64,000 nucleotides of DNA, taken from contig NZ_JAJVKV010000005.1 of assembly GCF_024198175.1 (NCBI RefSeq), forward strand, positions 62,001-126,000, in the 5' to 3' direction. Below, in pieces: positions 32,581 through 41,917 of this stretch. The stretch comes from Pyxidicoccus xibeiensis (GTDB lineage Bacteria; Myxococcota; Myxococcia; Myxococcales; Myxococcaceae). The position numbers were made by a program, and so were the translations under genes. The notes beneath the pieces are model-generated. The model was given only the letters and a program-made list of their open reading frames with translations, had not been told where the DNA came from and searched no databases. How positions within the stretch are numbered: the first letter of the stretch is position 1; each line of letters begins with the position of its first letter.

Positions 32581-35500
32581 GGGGCGCCTCGCTCCCGGCG
32601 GCGCCGATGCCCCGCCCACATGGCGAGGAGCGACAGCACGACCAGCGCCGCGTTCGCGCCGCCTCCGGCGGCCTGACAGCTGCCGCCGGCAATCTTCACC
32701 ACCTGCGCCTGGACGGTGACGTCGAACGTGCACTGCGCGGCGTTGCCGGACGCATCCGTCGCGGTGACGGTGACGCGGGTCACCCCATACGGGAAGCGGG
32801 AGCCGGACTCGGGCGACGCGGTGACAGTGGGGGGAGACACCGGGTCCGTCGGCTCCGGCAGCTCATACGTCACGATGGCGCCATCCGGCGTGTTCGAGCT
32901 CACCCGCACGTCCTCCGGACACGTGAGGTCCGGAGGCGTCTCGTCGCCGCTCACGCCAAGCGTCACGGTGGCGACGTTGCTGTCCAGGCCGCAGTCGCGT
33001 GCCCGGAAGGTGAAGCTGTCCGGCCCCAGGTAGCCGGGATTGGGCGTGTACGTGACGGAGGGCGGCGTACCGCTCAGCGTCCCATGGGCCGGAGGGGTGA
33101 CGATGACGAAGCTCAGCGGCTGTCCCGCATCTGCATCCGTCGCCACCAGCGACAGGTTCACGGGCACGCCTTCCGGCGTGGAGACCGTCAGGTCCCGCGC
33201 CACTGGCGCGGTGTTCTCCACCACAGTCACCATCCGCCCGCTGCCTATCGCATTGGCGAAGACGGAGAGCACGTAGGCACCCGGCGTCGCGCTGGCGGGA
33301 ATGGTCACCGTCACGCTGGTGGCGGACATCTCGGTGCCCGGCAGCGTCCAGAGCCGGCGCCCCTCGGCCGCCTGCAGCCGTACCAGCGGGAAGTTCGTCG
33401 CGGAGTCCTTGTAGTCACCTGAGCTGGCTCCGGAGACGCCCCAGAACAGCGTGCCGGTGAGGCGAGCGGAGCAGGCGCGCAGCACCGTGTCGAGGCCCGT
33501 CACCACCGGACGCCGGGCAGGCTGCGCCGCGGTGTCCTCGTACAGCTCGGCGCTCGCCAGCCACGCGCCCCCGGCGCCCTGCCCACCCACCGCGAGCACC
33601 TCGTTCGAGGGCAGCACGACGGTGGCGAAGCCCTGCCGCCCGGCCGCGAGGCCCGATGCGGGCCTCCAGGTGTTCGTCGCGCTGTCGTACAGCTCCGCGG
33701 TGGCGAGCGCCGTCCCCCCCGGCCCCTGGCCTCCCGCGACGAGCACCCGGCCCGAGGGCAGCAACGCGGCGGAGTGCAGGGCGCGCGGGCCGGCCAGCGC
33801 TCCCGCCGGGGCCCAGGTGTTGGAGACCGGGTCATACACCTCCGCCGACGTCAGCTCCGCCGCGAGCGAGGTGCCCGCCGCCGCCAGCACCCGGCCCGAA
33901 GGCAGCAGCGTCAGGGTGAGCGAGGCCCGTCCCTGCGCGAGGCCTGCCGCGGGGGCCCAGGTGTTGGTCGCCGGGTCATACAGCTCCGCCGACGCCAGCA
34001 GCGCGCCCCCATTCTCACCCCCCGCCACCAGGACCCTTCCGTCGGGCAGCAGCACGGCCGCGTGACGCGAGCGGGGCGTGGCGGCCGACGCGGCCGAGCT
34101 CCAGGCATTGGCGGCCGGGTCATACAGCTCCGCCGCCCCCGTGCCCGCGCCACCCACCACGAGCACCCGGCCCGAGCCGAGCACCGTCGCGGTGTGGCCG
34201 TCGCGTGCGGTCGTCATCGTGCCCGCGGACGTCCAGGCATCGGCCACCGCGTCGTACTGCTCCGCCGAGGCCAGCGGTCCCACGCCATTCCCACCGCCGA
34301 CGGCGAGCACCCGGCCGGACGGCAACAGGCTCAGCGTGGCGCGCTCGCGCGCGGTGGCCAGGGCGGCGGCGGGAGCCCAGGTGTTGCTCGCGCGCGTGTA
34401 GCGCTCCGCCGTCCCGAGCACGCCCCCCGCACCCCGGCCCCCCGCGACCAGCACCTGGCCCGACGGCAGCAGCACGGCGGCCGAGCCCCGGCCCGACGCG
34501 AGGTTGCCGGCCGGAGACACCCGGTCGCTGGAGGCCTCGTAGAGCTCCACGTTCGCGAAGAAGGTCAGGGTCGGGTTCGAGGCGTAGCCGCCGTTGACCA
34601 GCACCTGTCCGGTCGTCAGCAGGGTGGCGCCCGCATTCTCGCGCGCCACCGCCAGGGAGCCGGCGGCGGCCCAGGTTCCCGTCGCCGGGTCATACAGCTC
34701 CGACACGGGCTGCGCGTTGCGCGCCCCATCCGAGCCGCCCTGGACCAGGACCCTGCCGTCCGGCAGCAGCGTGGCCGAGTGGCCGTTTCGCGGATGGAGG
34801 AGGGCGCCGGTGGCGGTCCAGGTGTTGGCCGCCGGGTCATAGAGCTCCGCGTGGGTGGTAACCCCCGTGCTCGTGAAGCCTCCGGCGAGGAGGACGCGGC
34901 CGTCGGGCAGCAGCGTCGCGGTCGCATAGTGCCGGGGGACCAGGGGCGGCGCCGCCAGCGACCAGGTCCCGGCAGCGGGGTCGTAGAGCTCCGCGTCGGG
35001 CACCTCGCCCGCGCCGTTGAAGCCGCTGGCCACCAGCACCCGGCCGTCCCTCAGCAGCGTGGCGGTGTGGGCCCGGTGGACGACGGACATGGCGCCGGTG
35101 GCGGTGAAGGTGTTCGTCGCGGCGTCGTAGAGCTCCGCGGTGTTCAGGTTGGAGCCTCCCGCGACGAGCACCTGCCCCGAGGGCAGGAGCGTGGCGGTGG
35201 GCAGGGTGCGGGACGCGGACATCGCCAGCGTGGGGGACCAGGTGTTCGTCGCGGCGTCGTAGACGCGTGCCGTCTGGCTGCCGTCCGTCAGGATGAAGGC
35301 CCGGCCGGTGGGAAGCAGGACGCCCACCGTGATGTTGCCCTGGATGCCGGGGCTCGCGGCGGAGGCCCAGGTGCCGGTCTCCGGGTCGAAGCGCTCGGCG
35401 GTGGTCACGAACCCGGTCCGGTTGACGCCGCCCGCCACCAGGAGGTCGCCGTCGGGGAGGAGCAGCGAGGCGTGCTGGGCCCTCGGGGTCGCCATGCCGG

Positions 35501-36236
35501 CCGTCGACGACCAGCCCGGGTCCACCACCAGCGGCGCGGTGAGCCCCTCGAGGGAGACCTCGGTGACGAGGCCCACCCGGGCGCCCTCGGCCTCGAACAC
35601 GTTGGCGCGCGGCGTCTCACGCACGCCCGACAGCCGCACGCCGCCACGGCGCGACTGGCCGCGCGCGTCGCGAACCTCGGAGGGATGGAAGCGGAGGACG
35701 GGGCGCCCCTGCGCGTCGAGGAACTCCACGTACTCCCCGGCGTCATGGAGGCGGCGCACCGAGGGCGGGAGCGCGACGTGGTACTGCGCGCGGTGGAGGC
35801 CCTCAACGCCGTCCACCACCCAGGCCTCCTCGAGGCGCGAGGTCCGCCACCCCTGGCCGACTTCCGTGGACGCTCCCACCGGGAACCAGAAGTGACGCTC
35901 TCCGGCGAAGGCCACCGCGCGCTCATGGCGCAGCGCCGGGGCGTCTCCGGGGCCAGGCGTCTGCTCGACCTGGAAGGTCAGCCCGCGCGTCGTCAGCGTG
36001 AGCGAGCCGCTCCCGGTGACCTGGGCGGTGAGCGCACGGGCCTGCGCGGTGGAGGCGGGCGCGAGGGCGGCGCCGGGGGACGCCGTCACGTCGGCGGCGA
36101 GCTCGGGGAAGTAGGCCCGCGCCAGGGAGACGGCCTCCTCCGAGGAGGGCAGGGCGCTCTTCTGCTCGCAGCCGAGGACGAAGACACCGCAGAGCAACAC
36201 GAAGACAAGGCGTCCCGAGACGCGACCAGGCTGCAT
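32577..36236 (-). CDS. Large kelch-repeat secreted lipoprotein with C-terminal sorting-like tail
   Basis: A 1219-residue exported protein. Lipobox FVLGCEQ (Cys23), an N-terminal ~220-residue region, about 12-13 kelch-type blades (LLPDGRVLVAGG...AELYDPATNTWAAAG pattern) giving one or two beta-propellers, then a cadherin/Big-like domain (NTAPVARDLTVSTPEGVPVN), a HYR-type domain (ETPPDLTCPEDVRVSS) and a C-terminal stretch AGGGANAALVVLSLLAMWAG-HRRRRE: Cys, hydrophobic span and Arg cluster as in MYXO-CTERM sorting tags, with one Cys rather than two. Probable surface adhesin or scaffold. The downstream OmpA gene overlaps its stop (GTGA). Start ATG 36236 begins the signal. Confidence 0.83.
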   Translation of the reverse strand: MQPGRVSGRLVFVLLCGVFVLGCEQKSALPSSEEAVSLARAYFPELAADVTASPGAALAPASTAQARALTAQVTGSGSLTLTTRGLTFQVEQTPGPGDAPALRHERAVAFAGERHFWFPVGASTEVGQGWRTSRLEEAWVVDGVEGLHRAQYHVALPPSVRRLHDAGEYVEFLDAQGRPVLRFHPSEVRDARGQSRRGGVRLSGVRETPRANVFEAEGARVGLVTEVSLEGLTAPLVVDPGWSSTAGMATPRAQHASLLLPDGDLLVAGGVNRTGFVTTAERFDPETGTWASAASPGIQGNITVGVLLPTGRAFILTDGSQTARVYDAATNTWSPTLAMSASRTLPTATLLPSGQVLVAGGSNLNTAELYDAATNTFTATGAMSVVHRAHTATLLRDGRVLVASGFNGAGEVPDAELYDPAAGTWSLAAPPLVPRHYATATLLPDGRVLLAGGFTSTGVTTHAELYDPAANTWTATGALLHPRNGHSATLLPDGRVLVQGGSDGARNAQPVSELYDPATGTWAAAGSLAVARENAGATLLTTGQVLVNGGYASNPTLTFFANVELYEASSDRVSPAGNLASGRGSAAVLLPSGQVLVAGGRGAGGVLGTAERYTRASNTWAPAAALATARERATLSLLPSGRVLAVGGGNGVGPLASAEQYDAVADAWTSAGTMTTARDGHTATVLGSGRVLVVGGAGTGAAELYDPAANAWSSAASAATPRSRHAAVLLPDGRVLVAGGENGGALLASAELYDPATNTWAPAAGLAQGRASLTLTLLPSGRVLAAAGTSLAAELTSAEVYDPVSNTWAPAGALAGPRALHSAALLPSGRVLVAGGQGPGGTALATAELYDSATNTWRPASGLAAGRQGFATVVLPSNEVLAVGGQGAGGAWLASAELYEDTAAQPARRPVVTGLDTVLRACSARLTGTLFWGVSGASSGDYKDSATNFPLVRLQAAEGRRLWTLPGTEMSATSVTVTIPASATPGAYVLSVFANAIGSGRMVTVVENTAPVARDLTVSTPEGVPVNLSLVATDADAGQPLSFVIVTPPAHGTLSGTPPSVTYTPNPGYLGPDSFTFRARDCGLDSNVATVTLGVSGDETPPDLTCPEDVRVSSNTPDGAIVTYELPEPTDPVSPPTVTASPESGSRFPYGVTRVTVTATDASGNAAQCTFDVTVQAQVVKIAGGSCQAAGGGANAALVVLSLLAMWAGHRRRRERGAP

Positions 36237-36439
36237 CTGTCACCCTCCACGCCCATACATGCTCCATGGGCTGACGCGCGGGGGCGCGCCACACGCGGAA
36301 GGTCTCCGCGCGTGGCCTTGCCTCTATCATGCTTCGACGGCCTCCGGGTCCGAACTGACGCGCCCATGAAGCAGGGGTGGGGAGACGTGTCAGGATTGGT
36401 CCGCTCGCGACCTTTGCGCGCGGGCCTCGAGGACGCTCC

Positions 36440-36832
36440 ATGAGACGCTTCGCCGTGTCCCGCCTGTTGCTCGTCGGCCTGTCCGCGTGCGCCGCCCCAC
36501 CCGAGCGCCCGGCTCCGGAGTGCCCGCTGCACGAGCTGGCCTTCACCCGGGAGACGGGGTGCCAGAACGACGGCTCGGTGGAGTTCTGCCTTCCGACGGG
36601 CGACGACGCGCTCGTTGCCCGCGTGAAGGCCCTTGCCCCCACGGTCCGCGCCGGGACTTCACGGGGCCGCGCGGGCTGCGACACGTCCCGGGAGACGCTC
36701 TACTTCTTCCCCACGGAAGCCACGGAGTGCGTCTCACACCACGGCGCGCTCACTCCCGCCGCATGGGACGCGGTCTGCCGCATCGCCGCGCTGCCCGAGG
36801 TCCGCGCCGTCGTGCCCACGTGGTACGAGTAG
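36440..36832 (+). CDS. Small Cys-rich lipoprotein, function unknown
   Basis: A 130-residue predicted lipoprotein (signal RLLLVGLSAC, Cys17), with six further Cys (CPLHELAF, GCQNDGSVEFC, GCDTSRETLYFFP, TECVSHHG, DAVCRIAA) that probably form disulfides. No family recognised. ATG 36440 has GAGGA 7 bases upstream; an earlier in-frame start would lengthen the N-terminus with a non-signal stretch. It is divergent from the kelch gene and followed by a strong terminator. Confidence 0.6.
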   Translation: MRRFAVSRLLLVGLSACAAPPERPAPECPLHELAFTRETGCQNDGSVEFCLPTGDDALVARVKALAPTVRAGTSRGRAGCDTSRETLYFFPTEATECVSHHGALTPAAWDAVCRIAALPEVRAVVPTWYE

Positions 36833-36892
36833 GCCATGCCAGCGCCGCCTTGAAGGCGAGGGGCTGGCGGCCCCGCCGACTCCAGGCAGGAC

Positions 36893-36928
36893 GAAGCCCC
36901 AGGCTCCTTGCGCGGAACCTGGGGCTTC
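36893..36928. terminator. Strong bidirectional terminator
   Basis: GAAGCCCCAGG (36893-36903) pairs perfectly with CCTGGGGCTTC (36918-36928) around a 14-base loop, followed on the plus strand by TTGTCT. It separates the convergent lipoprotein genes ending at 36832 and 36954. Confidence 0.8.
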
Positions 36929-36953
36929 TTGTCTCCGGAGCGTCAGCTTCGGA

Positions 36954-37988
36954 CTACTCCGCCCACCAGGTCTCGGACATCACGCTGAAGCCGTTCACCG
37001 TGTCGACGAAGATGGAGACGGTGTGGCTGCTCCACGGGTCATCCGCGTAGGTGTAGATGCAGCCCTTGAACGTGCGCCCCGCGATGCGCGCGTCGAGGTT
37101 CGCCAGGCCCGCGCTGATGATGCTGCTGGAGATCCTGCTGCTCGCGTTGACGTAGGCGAGCGTGGACACGACCTCGGCGCGCACCTCGGCGGCGTTGGCC
37201 AGGTACGGCCGGATGGTCGCGCCAGACGGGACGCTGCTGGGCTCGAGCCCGAAGCACGTCGGGCCGGCCCGGGAGTAGCCGTGCTGGGTGGTGACCTCGT
37301 TCCACCAGTCGAAGTGGCGCCGCAGCTGCGCGCCAGAGGAGCCGTTGCTGGGGAGCGCGTTCACCGCGGCGGCGAGCGCCTCGAAGGGCCGGCTCAGCGT
37401 GGCCGCGTTCCGGATGTTCCGGAAGCTCACCTCGCCGATGCCCGCCACGTTGGAGATGGCCTGGGCCGACGTGAACGGGCGCAGGCCGAGGAGGTTCACG
37501 GCGCCGTTCCACGCGTCCGGCAGGACGTCGTGCAGCTCCGAGTCGTCGATGGTGTTCACCAGCGACACGATGGCGGCCGCGTCGTCATGGGAGAGGGCCA
37601 GCCCGTCGAAGATGCCGGTGCAGTCCGCGTCGATGTAGTCCAGCGTGCGGGCGCCGCGCTCGAGCTCCTTGAGGCGGGTCGCACCGACCAGCGGCACCGA
37701 GGACAGGTCCGCCAGCGACGTGAAGGGCGCCGTCGCGCGCCGGTTGACGAGGTTGGTGACGACGTTGCTGGGCAGGTACGCGTCCAGCGTGTGGTACGGC
37801 GCCGTGTTCGCGAACACGAGGATGCCCTCACACTCCGGAGCGACGTCCACATCCGTGGTGGTGAGGATGGGCGACTGCTGCGACTCGAGGGAGGGCGACG
37901 CGAGCGGCTCGGAGGACGGTGCGGTTTCGAGACCGCCGCAACCGACGAACATGCTCACGGCAAGGACAGCTGAGCCAAGACGGCGCAT
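36954..37988 (-). CDS. Lipoprotein with helix-hairpin-helix-like modules
   Basis: A 344-residue lipoprotein (lipobox SMFVGC, Cys17). Residues ~40-190 hold patterns like paired helix-hairpin-helix motifs of ComEA-type proteins: ILVFANTAPYHTLDAYLPSN, NLVNRRATAPFTSLADLSSV with PLVGATRLKEL, and a second set LRPFTSAQAISNVAGIGEVS-FRNIRNAATLS. The rest is a novel-looking domain (FDWWNEVTTQHGYSRAGPTC ... FKGCIYTYADDPWSSHTVSI). HhH modules usually bind DNA, which would be unusual outside the cell; the match is by pattern only. AGGAG lies 7 bases before ATG 37988. Confidence 0.55.
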   Translation of the reverse strand: MRRLGSAVLAVSMFVGCGGLETAPSSEPLASPSLESQQSPILTTTDVDVAPECEGILVFANTAPYHTLDAYLPSNVVTNLVNRRATAPFTSLADLSSVPLVGATRLKELERGARTLDYIDADCTGIFDGLALSHDDAAAIVSLVNTIDDSELHDVLPDAWNGAVNLLGLRPFTSAQAISNVAGIGEVSFRNIRNAATLSRPFEALAAAVNALPSNGSSGAQLRRHFDWWNEVTTQHGYSRAGPTCFGLEPSSVPSGATIRPYLANAAEVRAEVVSTLAYVNASSRISSSIISAGLANLDARIAGRTFKGCIYTYADDPWSSHTVSIFVDTVNGFSVMSETWWAE

Positions 37989-38230
37989 CAGGGGACTCCT
38001 GGTGGGGGGGGACAGCGATGTGACGCGGCTCAATACATCAGAACGGTCTGACTCCGGAACGCGACCCGCCCTTTTCCGAGGCGCGGAGGGCCCAGCATTC
38101 TTTGGGGGAGGTATTAGCTGTGTCGGGTTTCGTGGAGGGCCCATGTCAGAAGTTCGCGGGCCGGCTCATAGACCCTGGTGGCCACGAAGCTCCGAGCGTC
38201 GGATGCGGGCCGGGCCACCGGGAGAACACC

Positions 38231-38953
38231 ATGAAGCTCACGAGTTTCTTCGCCGCGATGCTGGTCCTCTGCGTCACCGTCTCGAGCCAGGCGCTGGCCC
38301 AGCCCACCTGCCTCGGCGCGGTTGCGACCATCGTCGGTGGCGCGGGTGACGACGTGCTCGTAGGAGGGGCCGGCAACGACGTCATCGTCGGGCTGGGAGG
38401 CAACGATGAAATCTACGGAGGCGGGGGGAATGACATCATCTGTGGGAACGGCGGCGATGACTTCCTTGACGGTGAGGACGGGAACGACATCTACGCGGGC
38501 GGGGCCGGGTCCGACACGTATGCGGATCAAGGTACGGGGAGCGACACCGTCTACTACGTGAACGACCCGGGCGGCGTGGTGGTGTACCTCGACAACGGCA
38601 TCCAGAGCTTCGACGGCGCCGGGTCCATGGAGTTCTTCGACAACATCGAGAATGTCTACGGGTCCGCGTTCGACGACACCCTGTTCGGGACTATCGGCCC
38701 GAACCGCATCGAGGGACTCGATGGAGTCGACACCCTCTTCGGCGGTGACGGCGTGGACCTGCTGAGCGGGGGCCTCGGCAACGACCTCATTGGAGGCGGT
38801 GTGGGCAACGACATCCTCAACGGCAACGACGGAGACGACATCCTGGCCGGCGGCGCCGGGGCGGACACCCTCACCGGCGGCGCGGGCAACGACTCCGCGG
38901 ACGGCGGCGCCGGCGTCGACACGTGCACGGCCGAGACAGTCACCAGCTGCTAG
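38231..38953 (+). CDS. Sec-exported RTX (hemolysin-type calcium-binding repeat) protein
   Basis: A 240-residue protein with an N-terminal signal (SFFAAMLVLCVTVSSQALA-QP) and about a dozen GGxGxDxUx nonapeptides (GGAGDDVLVGGAGNDVIVGL, GGGGNDIICG, GGVGNDILNGNDGDDILAGG). The repeats fold into calcium-binding parallel beta-rolls. Unlike classical RTX toxins it has a Sec signal, no C-terminal type I secretion signal and no enzymatic domain. GGAG sits 6 bases before ATG 38231. Possible roles: extracellular calcium binding, matrix or adhesion component. Confidence 0.85.
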   Translation: MKLTSFFAAMLVLCVTVSSQALAQPTCLGAVATIVGGAGDDVLVGGAGNDVIVGLGGNDEIYGGGGNDIICGNGGDDFLDGEDGNDIYAGGAGSDTYADQGTGSDTVYYVNDPGGVVVYLDNGIQSFDGAGSMEFFDNIENVYGSAFDDTLFGTIGPNRIEGLDGVDTLFGGDGVDLLSGGLGNDLIGGGVGNDILNGNDGDDILAGGAGADTLTGGAGNDSADGGAGVDTCTAETVTSC

Positions 38954-39072
38954 GACGAGCACGGCCCAGGGCATCAACGAACCGCCGGAGCTTCACCGGC
39001 AGGTTCAGGCGGCTGCTGTTTCACGCTGACGGGTGTGACATCCGCCCCGGGAGTGCCGAGAATGCCTGCCCC

Positions 39073-40875
39073 ATGGTCGACCAGGGCCGCTTCCCCGGCA
39101 CTCCCGTGTCAGCTCCGCCGCGCTTCAAGGGCGTGGTCACCCGCTCGCTGCCGCTGACGCTGCGTGACGGTGTCCAGCTCGCGCTCGACGTCAACCTTCC
39201 CAGGAACCTGCCGGACGGCGAGCGGCTCCCCGCGGTGCTGGTCATGAGCCGCTACTGGCGGAGCTTCGACCTGCGCCTGTCTCCCCCGGACCGGGTGCCC
39301 ATGGGGCCGCGCGAGCCCCTCGGTGACGCGCTGGTCGCTCGGGGGTACGCGGTGGTGGTCGTCGACGTGCGCGGCTCCGGCGCCTCGTCCGGCACCTGGG
39401 CCCATCCCTGGTCGGACGTGGAAGTCGCGGACCTGGGTGAGGTGGCCCGCTGGGTGGCGGACCAGCCCTGGTGCAACGGCCACCTGGGCGCGGTGGGTAT
39501 CTCCTACGAGGGGACCACCGCGGAGCTGCTCGCGGCGGCGGCGCCGGAGTGCGTCCGGGCGGTGATTCCCCAGCAGATCGAGTTCGACGTGTACACGGAC
39601 GTGGTCATGCCGGGAGGCCTCCTCAACGCGGAGTTCATGCGGCGGTGGGATGCCACCAACCGCATGCTGGACGCCGGCCGCGTCCCGTCCGCCTGGGGCC
39701 TGGGGGCGAGGCTGATGGTGCGCGGGGTCCGCCCCGTGGACGGAGACGCGGACCGCTCGCGGGTCCGCGCGGCCCTGGAGGCGCACCGTGACAACGTCGA
39801 CGTCTGGGCCGCGGTGCGGGCCATGACCTTTCGCGATGACGCGTTCGGCGCGCAGCCCGTCACCACCGACGACTTCAGCCAGTTCCGCCGCAAGGAGGCC
39901 ATCGAGGCCTCGGGAGCGGCGGTGTACGGGTGGGGGAGCTGGTTCGACGGCCGCACCGCCGACGCGGTCATCCACCGGTTCCTCAACTTCGCCAACCCCC
40001 AGGTGGGCGTCATCGGGGCGTGGAGTCACAACATGAAGACCCATGCCAGTCCCTTCGCCCGGCCCAGGAGCCGCCCGAATCCCTCCATGGCCGGTCAGTG
40101 GGAGGAGTGTGGCGCCTTCTTCGACCGGACGCTCGAGCCCGGCGCGCCCGTCACGCAGAAGCTGCTGCACTACTTCACGGTGGGCGAGGAGGCCTGGAAG
40201 TCGACACCCGTGTGGCCCCCCGAGGGCTTCTCCACGGAGCGCTGGTACTTCGCGGCGGACCACGGCCTCGTTCGCGAGGCGCCGGCAGGGGAGGGCGCCG
40301 ACAGCTACGAGGTCGACTTCACCGCGACGACGGGAACCCACAACCGCTGGCACACGCCCGATGGGATGACGCCGGTGGTCTACGCGGACCGCGCCCGCGA
40401 GGACCGGCGGCTGCTCACGTACACGAGCGCCCCGCTGGACGTGGACGTGGAGCTCACCGGACACGCCATCCTCACCCTGCACGTGGCCTCCTCCGTCGAG
40501 GACGGCGCCTTCTTCGTCTACCTGGAGGAGGTGGACCCGCGGGGCAGGGTGACCTACCTGACGGAGGGGCAGCTCCGGGCGCTGCACCGGAGGCTGTCCG
40601 GCTCGGCGCCGCCCTACCTCACGCCCGTCCCGTATCACTCGTTCCGCCGCGAGGACGCCTGGCCGCTCGTGCCGGGCGAGGTGGCGACGCTGACCTTCGG
40701 GTTGCTGCCCAGCTCGGTCCTCATCCGCCGGGGGCACCGCCTGCGGGTCGCGCTCGCGGGCGCCGATGCCGACAGCTTCGCGCGCATCCCCGCCGAGGGC
40801 CGTTCCTCCTGGCGGGTCATGCGCGGCGCCGCGCATCCGTCCTGCATCGACCTGCCCGTGAAGCGGCGGGGCTGA
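39073..40875 (+). CDS. CocE/NonD family hydrolase (X-Pro dipeptidyl-peptidase-like)
   Basis: A 600-residue protein: alpha/beta hydrolase core with nucleophile Ser144 in GISYEGTTA, Asp292 in YGWGSWFDGRTAD and His319 in GAWSHN, and a C-terminal galactose-binding-like jelly roll (DVDVELTGHAILTLHVASSV, PVPYHSFRREDAWPLVPGEV). This is the layout of CocE/NonD esterases, cocaine esterase and X-Pro dipeptidyl peptidases. No signal peptide at ATG 39073; a longer frame upstream is not signal-like. Likely substrates are esters or proline peptides; the family is broad, so specificity is unknown. Confidence 0.85.
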   Translation: MVDQGRFPGTPVSAPPRFKGVVTRSLPLTLRDGVQLALDVNLPRNLPDGERLPAVLVMSRYWRSFDLRLSPPDRVPMGPREPLGDALVARGYAVVVVDVRGSGASSGTWAHPWSDVEVADLGEVARWVADQPWCNGHLGAVGISYEGTTAELLAAAAPECVRAVIPQQIEFDVYTDVVMPGGLLNAEFMRRWDATNRMLDAGRVPSAWGLGARLMVRGVRPVDGDADRSRVRAALEAHRDNVDVWAAVRAMTFRDDAFGAQPVTTDDFSQFRRKEAIEASGAAVYGWGSWFDGRTADAVIHRFLNFANPQVGVIGAWSHNMKTHASPFARPRSRPNPSMAGQWEECGAFFDRTLEPGAPVTQKLLHYFTVGEEAWKSTPVWPPEGFSTERWYFAADHGLVREAPAGEGADSYEVDFTATTGTHNRWHTPDGMTPVVYADRAREDRRLLTYTSAPLDVDVELTGHAILTLHVASSVEDGAFFVYLEEVDPRGRVTYLTEGQLRALHRRLSGSAPPYLTPVPYHSFRREDAWPLVPGEVATLTFGLLPSSVLIRRGHRLRVALAGADADSFARIPAEGRSSWRVMRGAAHPSCIDLPVKRRG

Positions 40876-40974
40876 GTCAGGGGAAGAAAGCGACAGGGCG
40901 CCGTATATCCGGTGGCAGGATGCCCCATCAGCCGGGCCTCAGCCTGGCTGGATTCAAGCAACAGGAGACGGAAG

Positions 40975-41856
40975 ATGGCCCCCGGCAGGTCTGTGAAAAT
41001 CGCGGTGGTGGGTTGTGGCCTCATGGGAAGCGCACTGGCGCGAGCCTTCGCCGTGGCGGGACACGACGTCGCGGTCTGGAACAGGACTCCGGGCAAGGCA
41101 CGGGCCGTGGGAGGTGGCACGGTCGATTTCGAGAACCTGGTCGAAGCCGTGTCGGGACGAGAGCTGGTCGTCCTCTCCCTGTCTACCTACACCGCCTGCT
41201 TCGAGGTGCTCGCCGCGAAGGGCGTCGCCTCGGCGCTGGCCGGGACGACGCTCGTACAGCTCACCAGCGGCTCACCGGCGGATGCCCGCTCGGGACTGGA
41301 GTGGGCGCGGGCGCACGGCGTGGACTACCTGGACGCCGCCATCCTCGCCTTCCCGGGGTTCGTCGCCACCGACTACGCGACAGTCTTCTACGCCGGGTCG
41401 CGCGCGGTCTTCGACCGGCACCTGGAGACCCTCCAGGCCCTTGCCAAGAACTCCGTCTACGTCGACGAGAAGATCGGCTCCGCCGCGACGCTCGACTGCG
41501 CGATTCTCGAGGCCTACTACGGAAGCTCCCTGGCCTTCCTCCACGCAGCGGCCATGTGCAAGGCGGAAGGGCTGGACCCGAAGGCCTTCTTCGCCCAGAA
41601 GAGCTCCTTCCTCGGGTTGATCTCCGTCACCGCGGACGCCGCGCAGGGCATGATTGGAACCAACGATTTTTCTGGCGACCAGTGCAGCCTCAATACCCAC
41701 GTCGCGGCCATCGAGCACATCGTCCGGCTGAGCAAGGACGCCCGTATCAGCGCGCGCTTCCCGACGGAGCTGCTCGACAACTACAAGCGAGCAATCAGCG
41801 TGGGCCTCGGTGACAAGGAGCTGCCGGCGGTGTTCCAGACGCTGACGCGGGAGTAG
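40975..41856 (+). CDS. NAD(P)-dependent imine reductase/3-hydroxyisobutyrate-dehydrogenase-like protein
   Basis: A 293-residue cytoplasmic dehydrogenase. The N-terminus has the dinucleotide motif VVGCGLMGSALARAFAVAGH and WNRTPGKA, followed by LTSGSPADARSGLEWARAHG. The C-terminal helical domain (KIGSAATLDCAILEAYYGSS) lacks the Lys typical of 3-hydroxyisobutyrate dehydrogenases, and the sequence resembles imine reductases. AGGAG lies 7 bases before ATG 40975. It stands alone or with the upstream hydrolase; the natural substrate is unknown. Confidence 0.78.
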   Translation: MAPGRSVKIAVVGCGLMGSALARAFAVAGHDVAVWNRTPGKARAVGGGTVDFENLVEAVSGRELVVLSLSTYTACFEVLAAKGVASALAGTTLVQLTSGSPADARSGLEWARAHGVDYLDAAILAFPGFVATDYATVFYAGSRAVFDRHLETLQALAKNSVYVDEKIGSAATLDCAILEAYYGSSLAFLHAAAMCKAEGLDPKAFFAQKSSFLGLISVTADAAQGMIGTNDFSGDQCSLNTHVAAIEHIVRLSKDARISARFPTELLDNYKRAISVGLGDKELPAVFQTLTRE

Positions 41857-41917
41857 CGGCCCCGCTGGCGCTCCCGGGCCTTCCCAGGCCAGCACGAGTG
41901 GTATGTGAGTGGAGCCC

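Noticed and set aside
33774..36443. An 889-codon plus-strand open frame
   Set aside because: Antisense to the kelch protein and Gly/Arg-rich, so it is a shadow of the repeat structure.
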